A stretch of DNA of 64,000 nucleotides from Actinomadura rubrisoli (lineage in GTDB: Bacteria; Actinomycetota; Actinomycetes; Streptosporangiales; Streptosporangiaceae). The position numbers were made by a program, and so were the translations under genes. The stretch covers positions 1 through 64,000 of the forward strand of contig NZ_SMKU01000004.1 in assembly GCF_004349215.1 (NCBI RefSeq), given 5' to 3'. Positions 8,141 through 15,913 of the stretch are shown here, piece after piece. Position 1 is the first letter of the stretch. Each line of letters opens with the position of its first letter. The notes under the pieces are model-generated. The model had not been told where the DNA came from and made no database searches. It saw only the letters and a program-made list of their open reading frames with translations.

Positions 8141-9591
8141 TGGGAGCCTCCCTGGTCGTCGCGTCTAATCGCGGGCCGGTCCAGTTCACCGGTGACAGCG
8201 ACGAGACGGCGGTGCCGCGCCGCGGTGGAGGCGGCCTGGTCACCGCCATCGGCCCCGCGCTCGCCGATGGCGGCGGTGTCTGGATCGCCGCGTCGATGTC
8301 GGACGCGGACCGGAGGGTTGCCGCGTCCCGGCCCATGCTGACGGTGGTGCTCCCCGAAGGGCGTATCCGTCTCCGGCTGCTTTCCCCAGCTCAAGAGGTC
8401 TACGACGCCTTCTACAACGAAATCGGCAACCGTGTGCTCTGGCCGCTGAACCACTGCCTGTTCGACCTTGCGCGTGGTCCGGCCTTCGACGGTGCCTTCC
8501 GGGCGGCCTGGAAGCACTTCCGGACGGTCAACGAGGGTTATGCCGCAGCGTGCGCGGATGCGGCCGCGACGAATGCGGAGGTCTTCGTCCATGACTACCA
8601 CCTGGCCCTGGCGCCGAGTGCGCTGCGACGCTCCCGGCCGGATCTGAAGATCGCGCACTACACCCACTGTCCCTGGCCTGATCCGCACTACTTCGCGGTG
8701 CTGCCGACCGGCCGCGAGCTCATCGAGGGCATGCTGGGCGCGGATCTGCTGGGCTTCGAGGTTCCGAGGTGGGCGGCCAACTTCCTGCGCTGCTGCGCGG
8801 CCCTCGGCCACCAGGTCGACTCCGCGGCGGTGCTGGCTCCGGACGGTCGACGCGTCCAGGTCCGCTCGTATCCGCTCGGGGTGGACGCCACCCAGCTGCG
8901 TCGGGCCGCCGCCGCGCCCGCCGTGGCCGCCGGCCGACGTCGTCTTTCCTCGATGTCAGGCGACGCCGTGGTCGTGGTGCGCGTCGACAGGCTCGAACCT
9001 AGTAAGAACATCCTTCGCGGTCTCCGCGCCTTCCAGGAGTTGCTGACGCGCAGGCCCGAGCTGCGCGGAAGGATCGTCCACTGGGTGCTGGCCTACGAGT
9101 CGCGGCAGCAGGTCCCCGAATACCAGCGCTATGCCGGGGACTTGCACAGCGCCGTCGCCGAGATCAACGCGCGTTTCGGTGATTCTCGGTGGACACCGGT
9201 CCGGCTGGCCACTGACGACGACTACCCGCGTTCGCTCGCAGCTCTGTCCCTGGCTGACATGATCGTCGTCAACCCGCTCTGGGACGGCCAGAACATGGTG
9301 GCCAAGGAAGGTCCCGTCATCAACGAGAAGGACGCTCCCCTCCTGTTGTCCCGCAACGCAGGAGCGGCTGACGACCTGGCCGCCGGCGCGCTGATGGTGA
9401 ATCCGTTCGACACCGCCGAGCTGGCCGACGCGATGGCGGCCGCCTTGGACATGACGGCGGAGGAGCGCGCGGAACGCGCCGCGCTCGTACGGGAGGCGGC
9501 CGTGCGGGCGCCACCGCGCGAGTGGTTCGGGCAGCAGCGCCGCGACCTAGCGGAGGCCGCAGGACTCCAGGCCTCGACCGTTCACCGATGA
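8140..9591 (+). CDS. GT20-family glycosyltransferase (trehalose-6-P synthase-like)
   Basis: A 483-residue GT-B enzyme of family GT20. Landmarks: VVASNRGPVQF near the N-terminus, GGGGLVTAIGPAL, NHCLFDLA, VHDYHLALAPS, HYTHCPWPDPHYF, VRVDRLEPSKNILRG (donor binding) and NPLWDGQNMVAKEG. It follows the actinomycete variant of OtsA rather than the E. coli type. Canonical OtsA couples NDP-glucose to glucose-6-P; family members such as VldE couple unusual donors and acceptors. Here it ends the operon that begins with a nucleotidyltransferase, so it may use an activated heptose or a modified acceptor; trehalose-6-P synthesis is the conservative alternative. ATG 8140 overlaps the previous stop. Its last 45 bp overlap the response-regulator gene tail to tail. 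Confidence 0.85.
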   Translation: MGASLVVASNRGPVQFTGDSDETAVPRRGGGGLVTAIGPALADGGGVWIAASMSDADRRVAASRPMLTVVLPEGRIRLRLLSPAQEVYDAFYNEIGNRVLWPLNHCLFDLARGPAFDGAFRAAWKHFRTVNEGYAAACADAAATNAEVFVHDYHLALAPSALRRSRPDLKIAHYTHCPWPDPHYFAVLPTGRELIEGMLGADLLGFEVPRWAANFLRCCAALGHQVDSAAVLAPDGRRVQVRSYPLGVDATQLRRAAAAPAVAAGRRRLSSMSGDAVVVVRVDRLEPSKNILRGLRAFQELLTRRPELRGRIVHWVLAYESRQQVPEYQRYAGDLHSAVAEINARFGDSRWTPVRLATDDDYPRSLAALSLADMIVVNPLWDGQNMVAKEGPVINEKDAPLLLSRNAGAADDLAAGALMVNPFDTAELADAMAAALDMTAEERAERAALVREAAVRAPPREWFGQQRRDLAEAAGLQASTVHR

Positions 9592-10245
9592 GAGCAGCCC
9601 GGCCTGGTAGACGAAGGCGACGGCCTGGGCCCGGTCCTCCACTCCGAGCTTGGTCAGCACATGGTGGACGTGCGAGCGCACGGTGGCGTTCGAAAGGTTC
9701 AGGTCGCGCGCGATCCTCCGGTTCGACTCGCCGCGTGCCACCCGGTCGAGGACCTCGCGCTCTCGTGGCGTGAGCCGGTCGACGAGCCGCTGGCCGTTCT
9801 CCATGTTGTTCGGCAGGTGCGCGATGACCTTGTCGAGCAGGCGGCGCGCGACGGCGGGAGCGAGCACGGCTCCCCCATCGGCCACCGCGCGGACCCCTGC
9901 GTAGAGTTCCTCCAGGCTGCCGCTCTTGAGCAGGAAGCCGCACGCGCCGGCGCGCAGTGCCGGGAACACGCAGCGGTCCTCCAGCAGCATGGTCAGGACG
10001 AGGACGGGGACGGGCCGCCCCTCGTCCGGCCGCGCCAGGCGCCGCACCACGTCCAGCCCGCGTTCCAGCGGCAGATCGATGTCGGTGACGACGACGTCGG
10101 GCCGCGTCCGTCTCGCGGAGGAGACGACCTCCCGCCCGCTGACCTCCGCCAAGACCTGAATGCCGGGGTCCCGCTCAAGCATCGCGCGCACGCCGGACCG
10201 GAACAGAGGCTGGTGATCGCAAATCAGAACCCGGATTTGATCCAT
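9547..10245 (-). CDS. NarL/FixJ-type response regulator (LuxR HTH), orphan
   Basis: A 232-residue two-domain regulator. The receiver domain has DHQPLF near the N-terminus and phospho-acceptor Asp in VVVTDIDLP (about residue 56); the LuxR DNA-binding domain has LTPREREVLDRVARGESNRR and TVRSHVHHVLTKLGV. No histidine kinase gene is nearby, so its partner is elsewhere or it acts without one. It lies between the two plus-strand sugar blocks, convergent with GT20 and divergent from the Nudix gene, which fits a cluster-situated regulator acting on the 10246-10469 intergenic region. Confidence 0.93.
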   Translation of the reverse strand: MDQIRVLICDHQPLFRSGVRAMLERDPGIQVLAEVSGREVVSSARRTRPDVVVTDIDLPLERGLDVVRRLARPDEGRPVPVLVLTMLLEDRCVFPALRAGACGFLLKSGSLEELYAGVRAVADGGAVLAPAVARRLLDKVIAHLPNNMENGQRLVDRLTPREREVLDRVARGESNRRIARDLNLSNATVRSHVHHVLTKLGVEDRAQAVAFVYQAGLLSSVNGRGLESCGLR

Positions 10246-10469
10246 GCTTCTCCTTGCCGGTCGACGAGGCGGGGCGCGATGACAGGCCGACTACCCGCAC
10301 CGGAGGACCCGAAACAGACGTTGAGGTCCGCTGTCGACATCCGGCCGTTTCGCCGAGTTATTGCTGCACACCGGTGCAGGGATTCAGTCAACGATGGTTA
10401 GGAGACCCCGCCGGATGATCGGGCTACGGTTCTCGCATCGGAATCGAGAATCCTGCCGGGAGCTGTCAG
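10246..10469. promoter_or_regulatory. Divergent intergenic region between response regulator and Nudix operon
   Basis: These 224 bp separate the minus-strand regulator from the plus-strand operon and must hold both promoters. The inverted repeat TGCAC-ACCG-GTGCA (10365-10378) is the clearest symmetric element. GGGAG lies before GTG 10470. I cannot assign -35/-10 boxes with confidence. Confidence 0.35.
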
Positions 10470-11066
10470 GTGAGCGGACAACAGCGGCCGAAGACGGCAC
10501 TTTCGTCACGGACGGTCCACCACACGCCATGGATGCGGGTCCGAGAAGACAGGATTGTTGAACCGGACGGCCACGTTTCGCTATTTGGCGTGGTTGAGAG
10601 GGCACCCTTCGTGGTCGTTCTTTGTGCCGTCAGGGCGGATTCGATAATCCTGCTCCGGCAGTTCCGCTATGCCGCGGGCCGGTGGCTGTGGGAGTTGCCG
10701 CAGGGCGGGGTCGAGGACGGCGAGGACCTCGCGCGGGCCGCGGCGCGCGAGCTTCGTGAGGAGACGGGCTGGCGGGCCGACCGGGTGACGGTGCTGCTGA
10801 ACGGCTTGTACGAGGCCGGCGACTGGGCAACGCAGACGTTCGGAGTCGCACTGGTCGATCCCGGTGGCCGTGAAACTCTCGGACCCTGCCCCGGGGAATA
10901 CGTCTCGGATGTCAGGGCCGTCCCCGCACGGGAGCTCAATCGGATGATTCTTGCGGGCGAGATCGTCGACCCGCCCACAATATGCGCCCTACACGTCTGG
11001 GAACACTATCGAATACAAAGCAAAGCAGAGGTAAAACTCCAAGGAAGTGGGCTCCCAGGATGCTGA
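10470..11066 (+). CDS. Nudix hydrolase (ADP-sugar pyrophosphatase-like)
   Basis: A 198-residue protein with a complete Nudix box, GVEDGEDLARAAARELREE plus TG (residues 80-100), in a fold resembling ADP-ribose/NDP-sugar pyrophosphatases: RQFRYAAGRWLWELPQGG before the box and a long loop with GLYEAGDWATQTF after it. It hydrolyses nucleoside diphosphate-X bonds. Opening the heptose operon, it may remove or recycle nucleotide-sugar intermediates, or release a sugar-1-P. GTG 10470 has a good GGGAG ribosome site. The 3' end overlaps the next gene. Confidence 0.88.
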   Translation: MSGQQRPKTALSSRTVHHTPWMRVREDRIVEPDGHVSLFGVVERAPFVVVLCAVRADSIILLRQFRYAAGRWLWELPQGGVEDGEDLARAAARELREETGWRADRVTVLLNGLYEAGDWATQTFGVALVDPGGRETLGPCPGEYVSDVRAVPARELNRMILAGEIVDPPTICALHVWEHYRIQSKAEVKLQGSGLPGC

Positions 11067-12022
11067 TGATGATCACCGGCGCGGCCGGATTCATTGGGAG
11101 TCACGCCGTTGCCCGCCTCGTTCGCGACGGGCATCATGTCATCGCGGTAGATCAGCTTGCCCTCGATGACGCACTGGACGTTACGGATGCACTTAACGGC
11201 GCCAAGGTCACTTATCGTCAGATCGACATAGGTGATGAGGGGCGACTGAGAGAAACCATTGAAGGGGTCGATGTCGTTTGGCATTTCGCGGCCAGTGCCG
11301 ACATACCGGGCGGTGCCCGCCGGACCGGATTGGACCTCGCCTCGTCGGTCATGGGCACCCGTGCGGTGCTGGAGGCCATGCGGGGCGCCGGGACGCCCGA
11401 GATCGTCTTCCCGTCGACCAGCGCCGTGTACGGCGCCGAACCGCCGCGTCCCGTGCCCGAGACCCACGGCCCCACCCTGCCGACCTCTCTCTACGGAGCC
11501 GGGAAGGCCGGCGCGGAGGCCCTCATCAGTGCCTACTGCCACCTCTTCGGCCTGCGCGCCTGGATCTTCCGGCTGGGCAATGTCGTCGGCGGCGGCATGC
11601 CCCGCGGTGTGATCCGGGACTTCATCCTCAAGCTGAGCGCCGACCCTGAGCGGCTCGCCGTCCTCGGCACGGGAACGCAGCGCAAGAGCTATGTGCTCGT
11701 CGACGACGTGCTGGACGGCATGGCGACGCTGCGGGACGCACACGACCTGACCGGCAAGGCACCCTGCGACGTCGTCAACATCGCAGCCGACGGAAGTCTC
11801 GACGTCCTGACCGTCGCGTCGATCGTGGCCGGGGAGATGGGACTGGCCCCCGTGGTGAGCACGGCGGGCGACGGCCTGTCGTGGCCCGGAGACCAGCCGG
11901 TCGTGGAACTCGACGTCGCCAAGGCCGCAGGACTCGGCTGGCAGGCCGCGCACAGTCCCGCGAGGGCCGTGGCCCTCGCCGCGCGCCGGCTGGTCCCGGC
12001 CTTGCTCGGAGCCGACCGGTGA
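11060..12022 (+). CDS. NAD-dependent sugar-nucleotide epimerase/dehydratase
   Basis: About 320 residues, extended SDR. N-terminal MITGAAGFIGSHAVARL with the intact TGAxGFIG motif; catalytic Ser/Thr in PSTSAVYG and YxxxK at Y145-G-A-G-K149. RKSYVLVDDV and LDVLTVASIVAGEMG match UDP-glucose 4-epimerase and GDP/ADP-heptose-modifying relatives. This is the competent SDR of the cluster, unlike the one at 6163. It likely epimerises or dehydrates the nucleotide-activated sugar. The first ATG (11060) overlaps the Nudix gene; ATG 11066 with AGGA upstream is an equally good start. The stop overlaps the kinase GTG (GTGA). Confidence 0.88.
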   Translation: MLMMITGAAGFIGSHAVARLVRDGHHVIAVDQLALDDALDVTDALNGAKVTYRQIDIGDEGRLRETIEGVDVVWHFAASADIPGGARRTGLDLASSVMGTRAVLEAMRGAGTPEIVFPSTSAVYGAEPPRPVPETHGPTLPTSLYGAGKAGAEALISAYCHLFGLRAWIFRLGNVVGGGMPRGVIRDFILKLSADPERLAVLGTGTQRKSYVLVDDVLDGMATLRDAHDLTGKAPCDVVNIAADGSLDVLTVASIVAGEMGLAPVVSTAGDGLSWPGDQPVVELDVAKAAGLGWQAAHSPARAVALAARRLVPALLGADR

Positions 12023-13050
12023 TCGTCACGAGGACCCCGTTGCGGATCTCGCTCGGCGGTGGCGGCACCGACCTGCCGAACTTCGCCGGGCGCTTCGGGG
12101 GCGAGCTCGTCAGCGCGGCGATCGACGCGTGGGTCTATGTCACGGTCCGGCAAGGACGGCTCGACGGCCGGACGCGCTTCAGCTACGAGTCGACGCAGAC
12201 GGTCGCCGGCCCGGAGTCGCTCCAGGAGCCGCTCGTCCGGCACTGCCTCCGCCGGCGGGGGCTGGGGCGCGAGTGTGAGATCGTCTCGCTGGGCGGCGTC
12301 CCGGCCGGAACGGGCCTGGGAAGTTCCGGGGCCTTCACCGTCGGATTGCTGCATGCCCTCGACGCGTTGCGCGGCCAGCGGACCGATCCCTCGGTGCTCG
12401 CTGAAGAAGCATGGGAGGTCGAGCACGGCTGCCTGGGGCGTCCGGTAGGGAAGCACGATCACTACATCACCGCCCTCGGCGGCATCCGCGTCCTCCGCAT
12501 CGGCACCGAAGGCCATGTGGAGACCGCGGCTCTCCGACTGCCTGACGGAGGCATCGAACGCCTGCGAGAGAACCTGCTGCTGTTCTTCACGGGCCAGACC
12601 CGTGACAGCCAGGCCCTGCTCGCGAAGCAGGACACGGCACCGGGGCCGGACACCGCGTCGGGGCAGGCCGCCGACAGAACCCACTACCTGCACCGGGTCA
12701 AGGAGATCGGCGCCGAGATATCCGAGGCGCTCCATCGGGTCGACATCGAAGGCTTCGGCGCTCTGCTGCACGAGCACTGGCTGGCCAAGCGGGCATCGAC
12801 GGGAGGAGTCAGCAACCCTCACCTTGACCGCGTCTACCACGTCGCCCGCGAAAGCGGCGCCCTCGGCGGGAAGGTGCTCGGAGCGGGCGGGGGCGGCTTC
12901 TTCCTCTTCTGCGTTCCCGAGCCGTTCCGGGACAAGGTCAGCGCCGCCGTTCAAGCCCTGGGGCCGCGCCCGTTCCCGTTCAGGTTCGCGCCCGACGGCA
13001 CCACCGTGCTGCTGCGCGACCCAAGCCCACAGAGAGGAGACCGACCGTGA
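12019..13050 (+). CDS. hddA: GHMP kinase, D-glycero-D-manno-heptose 7-phosphate kinase (HddA-like)
   Basis: A 343-residue GHMP kinase. N-terminal TRTPLRISLGGGGTDLP is diagnostic of the HddA/fucokinase-like group; the ATP loop is GVPAGTGLGSSGAF (residues 93-106); the C-terminal motif is GGKVLGAGGGGFFLF. HddA phosphorylates D-glycero-D-manno-heptose 7-P at C1. Immediately downstream and coupled are a GmhA-like isomerase and a GmhB-like phosphatase, the other steps of the same route, which makes this assignment strong for the family; the exact anomer and stereochemistry are inferred. GTG start overlapping the upstream stop. Confidence 0.9.
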   Translation: MIVTRTPLRISLGGGGTDLPNFAGRFGGELVSAAIDAWVYVTVRQGRLDGRTRFSYESTQTVAGPESLQEPLVRHCLRRRGLGRECEIVSLGGVPAGTGLGSSGAFTVGLLHALDALRGQRTDPSVLAEEAWEVEHGCLGRPVGKHDHYITALGGIRVLRIGTEGHVETAALRLPDGGIERLRENLLLFFTGQTRDSQALLAKQDTAPGPDTASGQAADRTHYLHRVKEIGAEISEALHRVDIEGFGALLHEHWLAKRASTGGVSNPHLDRVYHVARESGALGGKVLGAGGGGFFLFCVPEPFRDKVSAAVQALGPRPFPFRFAPDGTTVLLRDPSPQRGDRP

Positions 13051-13664
13051 CCGACGAGTACAGCCGGCACTATCTCAGCGAGGTCGCCCGGATCGCCGAG
13101 AAGATCGACCTCGTCCAGGTGACCGCCCTCGTCGAGCACCTGCGGGCCACGCGGGACAGGAACGGCAGGGTCTTCGTCGCGGGCGTCGGCGGTGGGGCCG
13201 GGAACGCGTCGCACGCGGCCGCCGATCTGCGCGGCCTCGCGGACATCGAGGCCTACGCGCTCACCGACAACGTCAGCGGCCTGACCGCGCTCATCAACGA
13301 CCGCGGCTGGGACAGTTCGCTGAGCACCTGGCTGGACCACAGCCGGCTCGCCGCCCGGGACGCCGTGCTCGTGTTCTCGGTCGGGGGCGGCTCCCTCGAT
13401 CCGCCGGTCAGCGTCAACGTGGTCCGGGCGCTGGAGTTCGCGCGTGCTCGCGGCGCCACGGTGCTGGGGGTGGTGGGCCGCGACGGAGGCACGACCGCGC
13501 GGCTCGCCGACGCCTGCGTGATCGTGCCCGTCGTCAACAGCGAGACGGTCACTCCCCACACCGAGGCATTCCAGGCCGTTCTGTGGCACTTGGCGGTCAC
13601 CCATCCGCAGCTGAGCCGGACGCGGGGCCGTTGGGAATCGCTGTCGGCGGCCATGGTCCCATGA
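13047..13664 (+). CDS. gmhA: SIS-domain sugar-phosphate isomerase (GmhA-like)
   Basis: A 205-residue single SIS-domain protein. VFVAGVGGGAGNASHAAADL (residues 42-61) resembles the phosphate-binding 'GNGGSAADAQH' region of GmhA in variant form; VFSVGGGSLDPPVSVNVVRA and TVLGVVGRDGG complete the fold. GmhA converts sedoheptulose 7-P to D-glycero-D-manno-heptose 7-P, the substrate of the adjacent kinase. GTGA overlap on the 5' side, ATGA on the 3' side. Confidence 0.87.
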   Translation: MTDEYSRHYLSEVARIAEKIDLVQVTALVEHLRATRDRNGRVFVAGVGGGAGNASHAAADLRGLADIEAYALTDNVSGLTALINDRGWDSSLSTWLDHSRLAARDAVLVFSVGGGSLDPPVSVNVVRALEFARARGATVLGVVGRDGGTTARLADACVIVPVVNSETVTPHTEAFQAVLWHLAVTHPQLSRTRGRWESLSAAMVP

Positions 13665-14275
13665 CCCGCAGACCGGCTGTCTTCCTGGATCGCGACGGAG
13701 TCATCAACGACCTCTCCTACGACCCCGACCACGGAACGGTGGATTCGCCGCTGTCACCAGAGCGCTTCAAACTGTCCGACACGGCGCCGGAAGCACTGCG
13801 GCTCTTGGGCAAGGCCGGATACGCGCTGGTCGTCGTCTCCAATCAGCCGGCCGTGGCGAAGGGCAAGATGACGCTGCCGGCCTTGGATGCGATCACCACC
13901 CGCATGCGCCGCGAACTCGCGCTGCACGACGTCCTCCTCGACGCCGTCTACTACTGCCTGCACCACCCCCGCGCCCTCCTCCCGCACCTCCGCGTCGCCT
14001 GCCGCTGCCGGAAGCCCGAGCCGGGGCTGCTGCTGAAATCGGCGGACGACCTCCGGCTGGGCCTGTCCGCGTCATGGATGGTCGGTGACGGGCTGACCGA
14101 TCTCCAAGCGGGCCGGCGGGCGGGCTGCCGCAACGTGTGGATCGGCAACTGGAAATGCGAGCACTGTCAGATCTCCGGGGACACCGGCGCGTGGCCCGAC
14201 CTCCGCGCGGCAACGCTCCTCGACGCCGCGCGCCTCATCACCACGGAAAGGACGTTCGATGCAGATCTTCATTGA
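13661..14275 (+). CDS. gmhB: Histidinol-phosphatase-type HAD phosphatase (GmhB-like)
   Basis: A 204-residue HAD-IIIA phosphatase. Motif I FLDRDGVIND has both Asp residues (D10, D12); motif II VVVSNQPAVAKG; the zinc-binding insert CLHHP ... CRCRKPEPG is typical of GmhB; motif IV MVGDGLTDLQAG. GmhB removes the 7-phosphate from heptose-1,7-bisphosphate, leaving heptose-1-P for nucleotide activation by the enzyme at 3633. The start ATG overlaps the isomerase stop; the 3' end overlaps the transaldolase gene by 17 bp. Confidence 0.92.
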   Translation: MTRRPAVFLDRDGVINDLSYDPDHGTVDSPLSPERFKLSDTAPEALRLLGKAGYALVVVSNQPAVAKGKMTLPALDAITTRMRRELALHDVLLDAVYYCLHHPRALLPHLRVACRCRKPEPGLLLKSADDLRLGLSASWMVGDGLTDLQAGRRAGCRNVWIGNWKCEHCQISGDTGAWPDLRAATLLDAARLITTERTFDADLH

Positions 14276-14942
14276 CACTGCCGACGAACTCGAGGTCCGC
14301 CATTGGAGCCGGTACGGGGTGGTCGACGGCGTCACCACCAATCCCAGTCTCCTGCTGGCGCAACGCTGGACCAGGCTCCAGAACGGAGTGGTGAGGCTGG
14401 CGAACGCCATCCACCCCCGTCCGCTCAGCGTCGAGGTCTTCGCGGACGAGGACCACGAGATGCTCGCGCAGGCCCGCACGTTCGCCGGGTGGGCCGACAA
14501 CATCGTGATCAAAGTTCCGGTCATCGACGGGGACGGGCGTCCGCTCCTGGAGGTGGTGCACCGGCTCGAATCGGAGGGCGTTCGCGTCAACTGCACGGCG
14601 TGCATGTCGTTCGGCCAGGCCGCGCTGGCGGCCAAGGCGGGGGCGACCTACGTCAGCCTGCTGGCGGGCCGCATCGATGACGAGGGCAACGACGGCTCCG
14701 GCGTGGTCGGGCAGACCTGCTCGTGGTTGCGGGACTGGGGGATGCCGAGCCGGGTCATCGCCGGGAGCATCCGCGCGCCGCGCGACGTTCAGCGCCTGGC
14801 CGCCGCGGGCGTGCATGTCATCACTGTGCCGCCGCCCATCCTGACCAAGCTGGTCGACCACCGGTATTCGAGGGCGACCTCGGCCCAGTTCACGCGGGAC
14901 GGGCAGCAGGCCTTCGGCCAGGTGCTCATCGACGTCGGCTGA
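14259..14942 (+). CDS. Transaldolase / fructose-6-phosphate aldolase family protein
   Basis: A 227-residue TIM-barrel aldolase of the short FSA/TalC type. It has VDGVTTNPSLL (residues 22-32), Schiff-base Lys85 in NIVIKVPVID, NCTACMSFGQAALAAKAG and YVSLLAGRIDDEG. TalC-type transaldolases interconvert fructose-6-P and sedoheptulose-7-P, so this gene could feed the heptose pathway from central metabolism. An FSA-like aldol reaction on another substrate is possible. ATG 14259 starts inside the phosphatase gene. Confidence 0.9.
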   Translation: MQIFIDTADELEVRHWSRYGVVDGVTTNPSLLLAQRWTRLQNGVVRLANAIHPRPLSVEVFADEDHEMLAQARTFAGWADNIVIKVPVIDGDGRPLLEVVHRLESEGVRVNCTACMSFGQAALAAKAGATYVSLLAGRIDDEGNDGSGVVGQTCSWLRDWGMPSRVIAGSIRAPRDVQRLAAAGVHVITVPPPILTKLVDHRYSRATSAQFTRDGQQAFGQVLIDVG

Positions 14943-14955
14943 TCGGAGGCAGAGC

Positions 14956-15894
14956 ATGTCGAACAAGGCGATCACCCCGGAGTACATCTGGTCCGACGGA
15001 GCGGTGGTGCGGTGGGAGGACGCCCGGATCCACGTCTGGACGGACGCCCTCTGCGGCATCAACGTCTTCGAAGGGCTCCGCGGCTACTGGCGTCCCTCCG
15101 ACGAGCGGCACCACGTCCTGCACCTGGACCGGCATCTGCACCGGCTGCTCGGCTCGCTCAAGGCGGCCAGGATCCCCTGCCCGTACGCCGCCGACGACTT
15201 CGCCAAGGGCATCGGCGAACTGCTGGCGGCCCTCGGCTACCGAGAGCACGTCTACCTGCGCCCGACGGTTCTGCTGGAGAAGGGGAAGTACTCCACCGAC
15301 CCCGGGGAGGTCCGGACGAGGGCGTTCATTCCGATCTTCCCTGTGCCCGCCACGAGCGCCCGAGCCGGCGTGCACTGCACGGTCAGTTCCTGGCGACGGC
15401 CGTCCGACCTGGCCATGCCGCCCCGGATCAAGGCCGGCGCCAACTACTACAACCTGCGGCTCGCCCGGCTGGAGGCCGCCGACCGCGGGGCGGACGAGCC
15501 CATCCTCCTCGGCGAGGACGGCAAGGTGGCCGAGACCGGCGGCGCCTCGGTGTTCCTGGTGCGCGATGGCCGGATCATCACGCCGCCGGTGACCGCCTCG
15601 ATCTTGGAGAGCATCACCCGTGACACCGTGCTCACCCTCGCCCGCGCCGATCTCGGCTACGAGACGCTGGAGCGGCCGGTCGACCGCACCGAACTGTACG
15701 CCGCCGACGAGGTCTTCCTCACCGGGACCTTGTGCGAGATCGCACCGGTCCTGTCCGTAGACGGCATCCCGGTCCGCGGGCGGGCCGGCCCCGTCACCGC
15801 CGCCCTGCAAGAGACCTATCAGAAGATCTGTGCGGGCGACGGCGGTCACCAGGACTGGCTGACGCCCGGGCCCACCGGCCCGGTGACGGCGTGA
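14956..15894 (+). CDS. Class IV (branched-chain/D-amino acid-type) aminotransferase
   Basis: A 312-residue fold-type IV PLP enzyme: VFEGLRGYW (residues 37-45), Schiff-base Lys159 in PPRIKAGANYYNLRLA, the glutamate-containing phosphate-binding element VAETGGASVFLV and FLTGTLCEIAPV. It matches IlvE-like branched-chain aminotransferases. A good GGAGG sits 6 nt before ATG 14956. In this cluster it probably makes or deaminates an amino acid or keto acid for the NRPS enzymes at 20-26 kb. The second NRPS adenylation domain seems not to select an alpha-amino group, so a keto acid product would fit. Confidence 0.88.
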   Translation: MSNKAITPEYIWSDGAVVRWEDARIHVWTDALCGINVFEGLRGYWRPSDERHHVLHLDRHLHRLLGSLKAARIPCPYAADDFAKGIGELLAALGYREHVYLRPTVLLEKGKYSTDPGEVRTRAFIPIFPVPATSARAGVHCTVSSWRRPSDLAMPPRIKAGANYYNLRLARLEAADRGADEPILLGEDGKVAETGGASVFLVRDGRIITPPVTASILESITRDTVLTLARADLGYETLERPVDRTELYAADEVFLTGTLCEIAPVLSVDGIPVRGRAGPVTAALQETYQKICAGDGGHQDWLTPGPTGPVTA

Positions 15895-15913
15895 TCCCCG
15901 AGGTGGACCGATC

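Noticed and set aside
8140-9591. Cluster as a validamycin/acarbose-type C7-cyclitol pathway
   Set aside because: GT20 and S7P-using genes hinted at it, but no 2-epi-5-epi-valiolone synthase (DHQ synthase-like) gene is in the window.
14956-15894. Class IV aminotransferase as aminodeoxychorismate lyase
   Set aside because: Length and the IlvE-like IKAGANYYNLRLA and VAETGGASVF elements fit branched-chain-type enzymes better; no PabA/PabB genes are nearby.
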